A stretch of DNA of 64,000 bases from assembly GCF_000711965.1 (NCBI RefSeq), contig NZ_JONS01000019.1, positions 1 to 64,000 on the forward strand, read 5' to 3'. Positions 33,358 through 43,854 of this stretch are shown piece after piece (position 1 is the first letter of the stretch; each line of letters opens with the position of its first letter). Source of the DNA: Actinomyces israelii DSM 43320. Its GTDB lineage: Bacteria; Actinomycetota; Actinomycetes; Actinomycetales; Actinomycetaceae. A model generated the notes under the pieces. That model had not been told where the DNA came from and searched no databases. It was given only the letters and a program-made list of their open reading frames with translations. Position numbers and translations under genes: made by a program.

Positions 33358-34063
33358 GTGGAGCCGATCGCCCACGACCCGAAACCGCTGGGACTCGTCG
33401 TCGATGACGAGCCCCAGATGCGCTATGTCATCACCTTCGCCCTGGAGACCCAGGGCTTCCGGTGCGTCAGCGCCGCCAGTGCCGAGTCCGCCTGGGAGAG
33501 ACTGGGCCAGGAGTCATTCGACCTGGTCATCCTGGACGTCATGCTCCCCGGCCTGGGCGGAGTGGAGCTGTGCCGTCGGATACGCGCCACGAGCACGACC
33601 CCTATCATCCTGCTCACGGCGCTGGGGGACGAGGAGGACCGCATTGCGGGCCTGGAGGCCGGCGCGGACGACTACGTCACCAAGCCCTTCTCACCGCGCG
33701 AGCTCGCGCTGCGGGCCAGCGCCGTCGTCCGCCGGACCGCCCCGGGAGCCAGGGACGCCGTGTCCAACGGGGCGCTGAGCATCCTGACCGCCACCGGCGA
33801 GGTCACCTGGGAGGGCAGGCCGGTGCCCCTGCCCGACACCGAGGCCCGCCTCCTCGCCGTCCTGGCCCGGCACGCCGGCTCCATCGCGTCGTGGTCCGAC
33901 CTGCTCAACGAGGTCTGGGGGACGGGGGAGTCGGCGGGCGGGCGCGAGATGGTGCGCACCACCGTCTACCGGCTGCGCCGCCATCTCAAGCGCCGGGGGG
34001 GTGCCCGGCGACCTCGTCGTCGCCGCCCGCGGCCAGGGCTACACCATGCCGAGGCTGCCCTGA
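33358..34063 (+). pseudogene. OmpR-type response regulator, frame shifted at a G7 run near its end
   Basis: From GTG 33358 (AGGAG at 33346-33350) the receiver domain is complete: D16-D17, phospho-Asp D60 in LVILDVMLPG and K109 in YVTKPF. The winged-helix domain follows (GALSILTATGEVTWEGRPV, LLNEVWG, MVRTTVYRLRRHLKRRG). At GGGGGGG (33995-34001) the frame changes, and the last part of the wing (VPGDLVVAARGQGYTMPRLP, stop 34061-34063) lies in the next frame. With six Gs the protein would be a normal 234 residues. As read, translation runs on in the wrong frame towards the binding protein gene. The missing residues form the DNA-contacting wing, so the shifted form should bind DNA poorly. Confidence 0.88.
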
Positions 34064-34102
34064 GGACCGGACGCGATACCCTCCGCGGGGTCCCGCAGTT
34101 AA

Positions 34103-34116
34103 TGACAGGCCTGTCA
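34103..34116. promoter_or_regulatory. Perfect palindrome upstream of the ABC importer
   Basis: TGACAGGCCTGTCA is a perfect 14-base palindrome. Twenty bases later GTCAC-TGAC-GTGAC (34123-34136) forms a second one. Both lie in the 150-base gap before the binding protein gene, so they are candidates for regulator binding. Confidence 0.5.
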
Positions 34117-34212
34117 CCAATCGTCACTGACGTGACCCGCTCAGCTCCTGGGGCTCGGGCGATTATGGCGCCGAGCGGCGCGATGTGGCGCCGCAGTACC
34201 GAAAGGCTTCCC

Positions 34213-35280
34213 ATGCTCTCCCACCGCACGCTCTCCCGCAGGGCTGGCGCCCTCCTCGCCGGCGCCGTCTCCATCAGCCTGGCCCTGGCCGGATGCGCCG
34301 GAAAGACGACCTCCTCCGGCGACGGGTCCGACGACGGCCCCATCACCATCGCCTGCGGCGCCATGGAGGACCTGTGCAAGGCCTGGACCGACCAGTTCAC
34401 CGCGAAGACCGGCATCCAGGCGACCTATGTGCGCCTGTCCTCCGGGGAGGCGGTCGCGCGCCTGGCCTCCGCCAAGGACAACCCCGAGTTCGACGTGTGG
34501 CACGGCGGCCCCGTTGACGGCTACGGCGAGGCCGCCAACCAGGGCCTCATCGAGCCCTACGTCTCGCCCGAGGCCGCCGCCATCCCCGACAAGTACAAGG
34601 ATGCCGACGGCAGCTGGACCGGCGTGTACGTCGGGGTGCTCGGCTTCTGCTCGAACAGGACCCGGCTCAACGCCATTGGCGCCAAGACCCCCGAGTCCTG
34701 GGAGGATCTGCTCGCCCCGACCCTCAAGAGCCAGGTCTCCACCGCCCACCCCTCGACCTCCGGCACGGCCTTCACCACCCTGTGGACGCAGGTCACCCGC
34801 CTCGGCGGTGAGGACGCCGGCATGGACTACATGAAGAAGATGCACGCCAATGTCCTCCAGTACTCCAAGTCCGGCACCGCGCCCGGCCAGATCGCCGGCC
34901 GCGGCGAGGCCGCCGTCGGCCTGGTCTTCTCCCACGACTGCGTGAAGTACCAGGAGGAGGGCATGACCGACCTGACCGTCTCCTTCCCCAAGGAGGGCAC
35001 CGGCTACGAGATCGGCGGCGTCGCCCTGGTGGCCGGCTCCAAGCACAAGGCGGCCGCCCAGAAGTACATCGACTACGCGATCTCGGCCGAGGGGCAGAAC
35101 GTGGGCCCGACGGTCGGCTCCTACCAGGTCCTGACCAACCCCGAGGCCGACCACTCCGACAAGATGGTCGACCTCGACTCCGTCAACCTCATCGACTACG
35201 ACTTCGCAGCGGCCGCGCAGGCCAAGCCCGAGCTCACGGCCCGCTTCGACGACGAGGTCGCCGCGGCCCCCAAGGACTGA
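34213..35280 (+). CDS. ABC importer substrate-binding lipoprotein (FbpA/AfuA type)
   Basis: A 355-residue lipoprotein. The signal peptide ends in lipobox LAGC (Cys at about residue 28), and a Ser/Gly/Asp linker follows. The mature part belongs to the FbpA/AfuA type 2 binding proteins: ITIACGAMEDLCKAWTDQF, then AKDNPEFDVWHGGPVDGYGE, KTPESWEDLL and SGTAFTTLWTQV. The ferric-binding Tyr pair typical of FbpA is not obvious; the GYEIGGVALVAGSKHKAAAQ region fits AfuA-like proteins, some of which bind hexose phosphates. Start ATG 34213 has GAAAGG upstream. It heads the importer operon behind the two-component genes. Confidence 0.9.
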   Translation: MLSHRTLSRRAGALLAGAVSISLALAGCAGKTTSSGDGSDDGPITIACGAMEDLCKAWTDQFTAKTGIQATYVRLSSGEAVARLASAKDNPEFDVWHGGPVDGYGEAANQGLIEPYVSPEAAAIPDKYKDADGSWTGVYVGVLGFCSNRTRLNAIGAKTPESWEDLLAPTLKSQVSTAHPSTSGTAFTTLWTQVTRLGGEDAGMDYMKKMHANVLQYSKSGTAPGQIAGRGEAAVGLVFSHDCVKYQEEGMTDLTVSFPKEGTGYEIGGVALVAGSKHKAAAQKYIDYAISAEGQNVGPTVGSYQVLTNPEADHSDKMVDLDSVNLIDYDFAAAAQAKPELTARFDDEVAAAPKD

Positions 35281-35324
35281 GTCCGGCCCAGCCGCCCCTT
35301 GCCCGCACAACGATCCGAGACCCT

Positions 35325-37079
35325 ATGTCCGCCACCGCCGTCTCACCCGCCGCGCCGGCTCAGCCCGGCCGCGCGCTCGCCCGCGACCGCTCCCGCGACC
35401 GCACGAAGGTCCGCCAGGACCCCGTGACGCTCGCCATCACCGGCGTCGTCCTCCTCCTGCTCATCCTGCTCGTCGGGCTGCCCCTGATCCGGGTCCTCGC
35501 CGAGGCCTTCTCCGCACCCGGCCTCAAGGTCCTCACGGGCCTGTTCTCCTCCACGACCAACCGCACGATCGTGCTCAACACGCTCGTGCTGGGCACCGTC
35601 GTCGGGGCGCTGGGAACCGCCGTCGGATTCATGCTCGCCTACGTCCAGGCCCGCGTGGCCTTCCGGGGCAAGCGGCTCTTCCACCTCGTGTGCCTGGTCC
35701 CCATCGTCTCCCCGCCCTTCGCGGTGGCGACGGCGTCGATCACGCTCTTCGGCCGCAACGGCCTCGTCTCCAAGCAGCTGCTGGGCCAGCAGTGGAACAT
35801 CTACGGACTGAGCGGGCTGACCCTGGTGCTGACCCTGTCCTTCTTCCCCGTGGCCTACATGAACCTGCTGGGCATGTTCCGCAGCCTCGACCCGGCCATG
35901 GAGGAGGCGGCGTCCTCGCTGGGGGCGAGCCGCTGGACGATCTTCCGCACGGTGACCCTGCCCATGATGGTCCCGGGCATCGCCGCCTCCTTCCTGCTGC
36001 TGTTCGTCGAGGCGATCGCAGACCTGGCCAACCCCCTGGTCATCGGCGGCGACTACACGGTGCTGGCCTCGCGGGCCTACATCGCGATCACCGGCGACTA
36101 CAACACGGCCGCCGGCGCCGCCTACTCCCTCGTGCTGCTGGTCCCCTCGCTGCTGGTCTTCCTCCTCCAGCGCTACTGGTCGAAGCGGACCTCCACCGTG
36201 ACGGTGACCGGCAAGCCCGCCGGCAGCGTCAAGCAGGTCCGCGACAACCTCACCCGCATCCCGCTGCTCGCCCTGGCCGCCCTCATGCTCGCGCTGGTCG
36301 TCGTCGTCTACGCGGCGGTCATCGTGGGCGCCTTCGTGGAGATCCTCGGCGTCAACAACTCCTTCACGCTGCGCCACTTCACCTACATCCTGTCCGGGAT
36401 CGGCAACGACGCCATGATCGACACCACGATCCTGGCGCTCATCGCCACCCCGATCGCCGGCGTCCTGGGCATGGTCATCGCCTGGCTGGTCGTGGTCCGC
36501 CTGCGCCGCGGCGCGGGGCTCATGGACTTCATCGGCATGCTCGGGCTGGCCGTCCCCGGCACCGTCATCGGCATCGGCTACCTGGTGACCTACAACGTGC
36601 CGGTGGCCATCGGCACGGTGAACGTCATTCCGCCGCTGGCCGGCGGCAGCGCCATCGCGGCGGGCGCCATCGCGATCGTCATGGTCTACGTGGCCCGCTC
36701 GACGCCGGCCGGGCAGCGCTCGGGCGTGGCCAGCCTGCACCAGATCGACAAGGCGATCGACGAGGCCTCGACCTCGCTGGGCGCCTCGGGGCTGACCACC
36801 TTCCGCCGGGTCACCCTGCCGCTCATCCGCCCCGCCTTCCTGGCGGGTCTGACCTACGCCTTCTCCCGGTCGATGACGACGCTGTCGCCGATCATCTTCA
36901 TCACGACCCCGCGCACGAAGATCATGACCTCCCAGATCCTCGCCGAGGTCGACGCCGGACGCTTCGGCAACGCCTTCGCCTTCTGCACGATCCTGATCCT
37001 CATCGTCATGGTCGTCACCGGGGCCATGAACCTGCTCGTCAAGGACAGGCGGGTCCGCGAGTCGGGGGCGATCCTATGA
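35325..37079 (+). CDS. ABC importer permease, two fused permease domains
   Basis: A 584-residue permease with two BPD-type domains in one chain, as in FbpB/AfuB systems. The first ATPase-contact (EAA) loop is EEAASSLGASRWTIFRTVTLPMM, and the second is DEASTSLGASGLTTFRRVTLPLI. About 12 hydrophobic helices are visible. The N-terminus is a basic 45-residue cytoplasmic tail. It begins 45 bases after the binding protein stop. Its stop overlaps a 54-codon frame (ATGA 37076-37079) that in turn overlaps the ATPase gene. Confidence 0.94.
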   Translation: MSATAVSPAAPAQPGRALARDRSRDRTKVRQDPVTLAITGVVLLLLILLVGLPLIRVLAEAFSAPGLKVLTGLFSSTTNRTIVLNTLVLGTVVGALGTAVGFMLAYVQARVAFRGKRLFHLVCLVPIVSPPFAVATASITLFGRNGLVSKQLLGQQWNIYGLSGLTLVLTLSFFPVAYMNLLGMFRSLDPAMEEAASSLGASRWTIFRTVTLPMMVPGIAASFLLLFVEAIADLANPLVIGGDYTVLASRAYIAITGDYNTAAGAAYSLVLLVPSLLVFLLQRYWSKRTSTVTVTGKPAGSVKQVRDNLTRIPLLALAALMLALVVVVYAAVIVGAFVEILGVNNSFTLRHFTYILSGIGNDAMIDTTILALIATPIAGVLGMVIAWLVVVRLRRGAGLMDFIGMLGLAVPGTVIGIGYLVTYNVPVAIGTVNVIPPLAGGSAIAAGAIAIVMVYVARSTPAGQRSGVASLHQIDKAIDEASTSLGASGLTTFRRVTLPLIRPAFLAGLTYAFSRSMTTLSPIIFITTPRTKIMTSQILAEVDAGRFGNAFAFCTILILIVMVVTGAMNLLVKDRRVRESGAIL

Positions 37080-37236
37080 GCATGACGACGGCGCGCCGCC
37101 GGGCGCTTCCGGAGCGATCGCTCCCCCGCGCCGCAGGAGGCGTCCGGGCCGCCGGGGCGGCCCGGACCCCCAAGACCACCAGAACCACCGGGGCCGTCGG
37201 GACGGCCCGCACCACCGGAACCACCAGGACCCAGTC

Positions 37237-37240
<4 letters not shown>
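37076..37240 (+). CDS. Small basic coupled reading frame, 54 aa
   Basis: ATG 37076 overlaps the permease stop, and TGA 37238-37240 overlaps the ATPase start ATG 37237, both by ATGA. The product is very basic and low in complexity (MSMTTARRRALPERSLPRAA, then TPKTTRTTGAVGTARTTGTT). It may be a real small protein, or simply a translated bridge that lets ribosomes pass from permease to ATPase. No homology is recognised. Confidence 0.4.
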
Positions 37241-38559
<1,319 letters not shown>

Positions 38560-38589
38560 GCCTGCCGCGCCGGGGTGTGCCGGGTGCCG

Positions 38590-38885
38590 GGGCCGGATGA
38601 CTGGTCCTCGGCGCCCGGCTCCCGGCGCGCAGCGGCCTGGACGTTGAGTCCCGCGGTCCTGTGCCCGCCGGAGTACAGGTCGGGCCTGTCCTTCCACGAC
38701 CAGCGCGGCAGGAGCGTTCCGTCGATGATCGGCTGCGCACCCAGGTCCAGGTCCTCCACCACCGGCACGTTCGCCTGAAGGGCCCGGGCGATGACGGGGG
38801 TCAGGCCGAGATGACGCGCGAGCCGGTGGACCGGTAGACCCCGGCCACGGCCGCCAGGACCACCTGGGGCGGGTTGAAGCGCAAG
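38590..38885 (-). pseudogene. IS5-like transposase remnant
   Basis: The minus strand reads RLARHLGLTPVIARALQ, then AQPIIDGTLLPRWSWKDRPD and LYSGGHRTAGLNVQ. The DGTLLP-W and YSGGHRTAG pattern is that of DDE transposases of the IS5/DDE_Tnp_4 type around the first catalytic Asp. Upstream coding sequence (MPLRFNPPQVVLAAVAGVYRSTGS) lies in another frame. The catalytic C-terminal half, a start codon and terminal inverted repeats are missing. The element ends next to a truncated LuxR gene. Confidence 0.65.
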
Positions 38886-38939
38886 GGCATCAGGACCAGT
38901 CGCACGCACCGGTACAGCTCCGGAGCGTGCGAGCCGGCC

Positions 38940-39223
38940 ACCGGGATCCAGATCCCGTGGACTGGGCGTCGGCCCTGGACACCGACGGCGACTTCGTCGC
39001 CGAGCACCTGGCCCCCTTGGAGGTCAGGATCCTGTCCCTGTACGCCATGGGCGCGAAATCCGTGACCGTGGCCCGAGAGCTCGGCTGCACCGTGCCCACC
39101 GTCAACACCTACGTCGCCAGGATCCGCGAGAAGTACCGGAAGGTCGGACGCCCGGCAGACACGCGGGTGGACCTGTTCCGGCGCGCCGCCGAGGACGGCC
39201 TGGTCGGCTACCGCGTCGCGTAG
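38940..39223 (+). pseudogene. LuxR-type response regulator, receiver domain lost
   Basis: The frame reads VDWASALDTDGDFVAEHLAP, then LYAMGAKSVTVARELG and TVNTYVARIREKYRKVGRPA. It is over 75% identical to the C-terminal half of the regulator at 41746. The whole receiver half is gone, and the transposase remnant lies directly upstream. A GTG at 38927 could start a 98-residue HTH-only protein, but no ribosome site is seen. If made, it might compete with the full-length paralogue for DNA. Confidence 0.75.
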
Positions 39224-39228
39224 TACTG

Positions 39229-41534
39229 ATGGGCCGTGTCCTGTCGCCCGCCGCTGGGCCGCACACGCTGCAGCTGCGCAGATGGATCGTCGTGTTCGTC
39301 GGCGCCACCGCGGCCGGGACCAGCGCCGGAGCGGCCCCCGCCATCGCGTCGGCCATCCAACGGGTTCCTGCGCTGACGCTGTGGCCGCTCATGCTGCCGG
39401 TGCTCATCCTCCCGCTGCTCGCCGGCGCGGTGGCCGCCGTCGCCCTGTCGCAGGCTCAGCGCAGGAAGCGGGTCGGGGAACCGGCCACGGCCGTTGAAAC
39501 GCGGTCATCGCCGATCGACCGGACCTGGCAGGCGATGGTGATGGCCGCACTGATCGGCTACGGCCTCGAAGTCGCGCTGACCGGGGCGATACCGCTGATC
39601 CCGTCGCTGTCCGGCACCGACACCGTCACTCGGGACACCCCGCTCATCAGCTACTTCCCGATCGTCGGAATCGCGGGATCGACCATCCTGACGCCACGGG
39701 CCAACGGCCTCTACATCGTGACCCTGGTGCCTGCCCTGATCATAATGCTGGTGACCTCCCGCGGCGCCCTGACCGACGTGTCGGTGGAGCAGCCGCTGCT
39801 CCTCCTCATGAGCGCCCTGCTGGTGACCGGGATGCTGCACTGGATGCTGGACCAGGGACGCGCGCTGGACCGGGCATCGGCTGAGCGCCGCCGGCAGTTC
39901 GTCAGCCTGGCCGCCGACCACGCCCGCTCCGTCGCCCAGCGACGCTCCAACGGCTTCGTCCACGACCACATCCTGTCCGTCCTGGTCTCGCTCTCCGCGG
40001 GCCTGGAGGACTCGGCCCAGCTGCGGCAGGCCACCCGTAGCGCGCTGGAATCGTTGGAGCCGCAGGCTCCGAGCGCCCCCCGATCAGCGCCTCGGCCCTC
40101 TTCGAGGCCCTGACGACGCAGATCCGGTCGCTGAGCCCCGAAGCGCGGCTGGCGATCTCCACCGCCGTCGACCGCCCCGTGCCCGCCGCGGTGTCCCAGG
40201 CCCTCGCCGACGCCGTCACGGAGGCGCTGCGCAACTCACTGCGGCATGCTGGCGGCGAGGAGGGCCCGGGGAGTGTCGAGCGTCGCATCGAGATGCGCAG
40301 CGACGCGGAGGGGGTGGCCGTCGTCGTCTCCGACGACGGCCGCGGCTTCGACCCGGCCGCCCCGGCTCCCGGCAGGCACGGTCTCACCGGCTCCATCGGG
40401 ACTCGTCTGCACGACGCCGGTGCCACGGCGCACGTCCGCTCCGCCCCGGGGCACGGGACCGCCGTCTCCATGACCTGGGCCCCATCGTCGGGCGCCGACC
40501 AGCGAGCAGCCGACATCACAAGCGCCGAGGTCTGGCCGAGCTCCGTCGCCTCGGCCGCGGAGACCGCCTGGGCGCGGCTCATCGGCGTCTACGCGGTGGT
40601 CATCCACATCGCGATCGCCGTCGCGGAGATCCGCTCCGGCGCCTACTCGACCGCCGTCCCCGTCGTCGTCAGCCTGGCCGCTCTCATGCTGGCGGCCTTC
40701 CTGCTGCTGCGCTCCTGGCCGCGGGCCTCCATGCCGCGCTGGGCCGTCGCCGTCGTCCTGCTCATCGTGCCCACCACCCATCTGGCCGTCATGCTGCCGA
40801 TCCGCACCAGCGGGTGGCCCGGCTTCGCCTCGTGGGTCACCGGCGCGGCCAATGCGGTGTGCTGCTGCCTACTGGTGAGGCAGCGCCCCAGGGCGGCCTG
40901 GGCGGGCGAGCTCCTCCTGATCGCGACCGCCGTCGTCTGGGTGGCCCTCAGCCGCCGCTCCCCGCTGATACTCCCGAGCTACCTGCTCCCCCAGACCATT
41001 GCGCTCATCCTGTGGCATCTGGCCGCCAACCGCCGCACCGCGGCCAGCGCCGCCATCGCCGCCGCGCAGGCGCGCACCGCGGAGGTCCTGGCCCTGCGCC
41101 AGGCCAACATGACCGCCGACCGGGTCATGAGGCAGGCGATGGAGTCGGTTCGCCGCCGCGCCAGTCCCCTGCTGGAGCGGGTCGCCGCCGGCGAGGCGCT
41201 CACCCCGCAGGTGCGGACCCATGCCCGTCTGGTGGAGGCGGAGCTGCGCGACGAGATCCGCGCCCCGTTCTTCACCGGCACCCCCGTCGTCCGGGCGGCC
41301 CGGGAGGCGCGCGCTCGCGGCACCGACGTCATCCTCATGGATGACCGGGGCGACAGCCGGCTGCCCCCGGACATCCGCCGGGCGATCACCGACAGCATCG
41401 TCCAGATTCTCGCCGACGGCGACCAGGCGCGCGTCGTCGTCCGCGTCCTGCCCGCCGGGCGGCCGCAGCTCGTCTCCGTCCTCACCGACACCGGCGCCAC
41501 CCTTCTGGGGGCGGACGGGCGCCCGGTTCGCTGA
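39229..41534 (+). pseudogene. Tandem sensor kinase (two membrane-kinase modules), frame shifted at a C6 run
   Basis: Part one (from ATG 39229) has about six membrane helices and a HisKA_3-like helix with H245 in FVHDHILSVLVSLS. Its frame ends at 40111. The ATPase domain continues in another frame (PISASALFEALTTQIRSL, N-box DAVTEALRNSLRHAGG, G1 VVVSDDGRGFDP). One added C in CCCCCC (40076-40081) joins both into about 768 residues. After the ATPase domain comes a second six-helix block (about 40560-41030), a helical part without a phospho-His (ALRQANMTADRVMRQAMESV) and a degenerate ATPase-like end (IRRAITDSIVQILADGDQARVVV). So the module membrane-dimer-ATPase occurs twice, the second being degenerate. 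Its partner is the regulator at 41746. Confidence 0.8.
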
Positions 41535-41745
41535 GCGCGGATTCGGGCCGAGATGTTCTCTGGGCCCGCCTCCGGGCCGGTCCCCGCACCGCTCTTCGGG
41601 CCCGCCCGGCTCCTGGCCGTCGCGGCCCCGGCACGCGTCCGACTCGGACGGCCCCGACCGGTCATGTCCGTCAACACAACCGACAGCGTTCGAGTTCGGA
41701 ATCGCACCGTCCAGGCACCCCGCTGGGCGGGCAGGGAAGGCAATG

Positions 41746-42420
41746 ATGAGCAGCCAGCCATACGTCCTGATTATCGACGAGTGCAGTATTATCGCCCAGG
41801 GCTGCCAACTGCGGTTCGCCCAGGCCGGCCTGCCCTGGACGGTGCGGTGGGTCCCGAGCCTGCACACCGCAGACGGGCGGCTGGTACCGGAACTGGGCGC
41901 CGCAGATGGGCATCCGGCACCAGACCTGGCCATCCTCGAGCTGCGGCTGGCAGACGGCTCCACGCCCACGGACAACATCCGCGAGCTGAACGAGCTCTCC
42001 ATCCCGGTGGTCGTCCACACCTCGGGCGACGAGCCGGTGCTGGTCCGCCAGGCCCTCGCCACCAGCATTCTGGCCATTGTGAAGAAGTCGGCTCCCGACG
42101 GCGACCTGATCAGGGCCTCGCAGGCGGCCCTGGACGGGATCCCCAGCACCAACCTGAGCTGGGCGTCCGCCCTGGACACGGACAACGACTTCGCCACCGA
42201 GTGCCTGACCCCCACGGAGGTCGATGTGCTGTCCCGGTACGCCCTGGGGGCGAAGTCCGTGACGGTGGCCCGAGAGCTCGGCTACACCAATGCCACCGTG
42301 AACACCTACGTCGCCAGGATCCGCGAGAAGTACCGGGAGGCCGGCCGCCCGGCAGACACGCGGGTGGACCTGTTCCGGCGCGCCGTCGAGGACGGCGTGG
42401 TCGGCTACCGAGCCGCATAG
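41746..42420 (+). CDS. LuxR-type response regulator with Glu at the phosphorylation site
   Basis: A 224-residue regulator. The receiver half starts YVLIIDECSIIAQG (D11-E12 acidic pair). At the place of the phosphorylated Asp it has E65 (DLAILELRLADG, where relatives have LLDLRLPDG). A Thr/Ser switch (VVVHTSGDEP) and Lys (AIVKKSAP) are kept. The C-terminal LuxR HTH is LTPTEVDVLSRYALGAKSVT, then TVNTYVARIREKYREAG. Glu at this site often imitates the phosphorylated state, so it may be active without its kinase (inference). ATG 41746 is preferred over 41743 because AGGGAAGG (41733-41740) is then at better spacing. A terminator follows. Confidence 0.88.
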   Translation: MSSQPYVLIIDECSIIAQGCQLRFAQAGLPWTVRWVPSLHTADGRLVPELGAADGHPAPDLAILELRLADGSTPTDNIRELNELSIPVVVHTSGDEPVLVRQALATSILAIVKKSAPDGDLIRASQAALDGIPSTNLSWASALDTDNDFATECLTPTEVDVLSRYALGAKSVTVARELGYTNATVNTYVARIREKYREAGRPADTRVDLFRRAVEDGVVGYRAA

Positions 42421-42446
42421 GGCAGAACAGGGCCCGGGACGACCGC

Positions 42447-42483
42447 GGCCCGTGGGCCGGGGTGGCGTCCCGGCCCACGGGCC
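42447..42483 (+). terminator. Terminator hairpin after the LuxR regulator
   Basis: GGCCCGTGGGCCGG (42447-42460) pairs perfectly with CCGGCCCACGGGCC (42470-42483) around nine bases, 27 bases after the stop. The following 330 bases to 42814 hold no gene, only a degenerate repeat copy. Confidence 0.85.
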
Positions 42484-42728
42484 CTCGTCATCGAGACCGC
42501 CGAGCCGGGTTCCCACTCCCGGCCGGTCGAGCCCCCTTCGCCGGAACGACCCACCAGGGCTCCCTTAGACCCTGGCGGCTCTCGCAAGCAGGCCCCTCAC
42601 CGGGTTCCCCAACCCTCATGACCCGCCCCGTCCGGCGGCAGCAACCATGTAACCCGACCACCCTGGAGACTCACCCCCACCACACCTGGCAAAACCCTGA
42701 GAGCACCCCACCGCGCCGCACCGGCACA

Positions 42729-42767
42729 ACCGACCCCGCACCGGAGGCGAACCGATCCCGACAAGAG
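42729..42767 (+). repeat. Degenerate interspersed repeat copy
   Basis: ACCGACCCCGCACCGGAGGC followed by GAACCGATCCCGACAAGA has the box-spacer-box layout of copies A-D, with the boxes about 22 bases apart and three to four changes. A half-copy (TTCGCCGGAACGACC) lies at about 42538-42552. Confidence 0.5.
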
Positions 42768-42814
42768 ACGGCGGCGCAGGAAGCGCAGGAGGACGAGAAG
42801 CAGCGGGAGGGACG

Positions 42815-43810
42815 TCAGCGGGCCTGGCAGGTCGGGCACCAGAAGAGCCGCCGTCCGGCCGTCTCCCGCTCGCGCACCGGGGCGCCGCACCGCAGGCAGG
42901 GCCGCCCCGTGCGGTGGTAGACGTACCAGCGTCCGGCCTCCTGGTCGTCGTCGGGCAGCGGCTCGGGGACGTCGTCGGCCTCCACGGTGGTGATGAAGCC
43001 GGTGGCGACGCCGTGCTCCATGAGCGGGACGAGGTCGTCCCACACGGCCCGCAGGCGCGCCTCGCTGAGCCGGTTGCCGGCCCGGAAGGGGCTGATCGCG
43101 CAGCGCAGCAGCGTCTCGGCGCGGAAGATGTTGCCCACCCCCGAGATGACCGACTGGTCCATGAGCAGCTCTCCGACCGCCTTGCGGCGCCGACGCGCGC
43201 CCGCGACGAACTCCTGAGGGTCGGCGTCGGCGCGCAGCGGGTCGGGGCCCAGGCGCCGGTGCACGGCGGCGGCGCCTTCGGCGTCGAGGAGCTCGCAGGC
43301 GGCCGGGCCGGTCAGGTCGGCCACGCCGTGCTCGCCGAGCAGGCGCAGCCGCACTGCGCCGCGGGGCGCGGGAGGGCTCCACAGTCCCGGCGCGGGCGCG
43401 TCCTCGGCGCCGGGGCTCGCGCCGGACCCGCCGCCGCTCAGGCCCGCGAGCGCCGAGCCGCCCCCGTGGCGCAGCGCGTGCTCCCCGCGCTCGCCCACGC
43501 GCCGGCGCGGGGCGCCGATGGCGTGCGGCGCGGTGAAGGCGGAGTCGCCGTCGAAGGTCCACGAGCCGTACAGCCCCAGGTGGATGCGCAGCCAGGTCAC
43601 GGCCTCGGCGTCCATCGGCATGTCGGGCTCCGGCCCGAAGGCCAGGAAGAGGTGCTTGCCGTGCGCCTCGGCCCCCAGGAGGACCTGGTTGTCGAGCCGG
43701 GCGGCGCCGTCGGCGAAGCGCCCCTGCGGGGAGCTCGTCCGCAGGCGCCGTCCGCCGTAGAGCTCCGTCAGGGCGCCGGCGAGCCGGTGGATGGTGTGTC
43801 CTTCTGGCAT
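42815..43810 (-). CDS. Fpg/Nei-type DNA glycosylase (endonuclease VIII-like)
   Basis: A 331-residue base-excision repair enzyme. It starts MPEGHTIHRLAGAL, with catalytic Pro2 and Glu3 and the GHTIHR opening of the Nei (Nei2) branch. The beta-elimination Lys is in AHGKHLFLAFG. The helix-two-turn-helix is LLMDQSVISGVGNIFRAETL, and the C-terminal zinc finger is CLRCGAP...WCPTC. A Gly/Ser/Pro-rich insert (residues about 108-145) enlarges the protein over the usual 260-270. It removes oxidised pyrimidines in the family. It lies 44 bases after rpiB on the same strand and is probably co-transcribed with it. Confidence 0.94.
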   Translation of the reverse strand: MPEGHTIHRLAGALTELYGGRRLRTSSPQGRFADGAARLDNQVLLGAEAHGKHLFLAFGPEPDMPMDAEAVTWLRIHLGLYGSWTFDGDSAFTAPHAIGAPRRRVGERGEHALRHGGGSALAGLSGGGSGASPGAEDAPAPGLWSPPAPRGAVRLRLLGEHGVADLTGPAACELLDAEGAAAVHRRLGPDPLRADADPQEFVAGARRRRKAVGELLMDQSVISGVGNIFRAETLLRCAISPFRAGNRLSEARLRAVWDDLVPLMEHGVATGFITTVEADDVPEPLPDDDQEAGRWYVYHRTGRPCLRCGAPVRERETAGRRLFWCPTCQAR

Positions 43811-43854
43811 GAGCCGGACGTTACCCGAGCGGCCCGGGCCGCCGGCTCCGCGGC

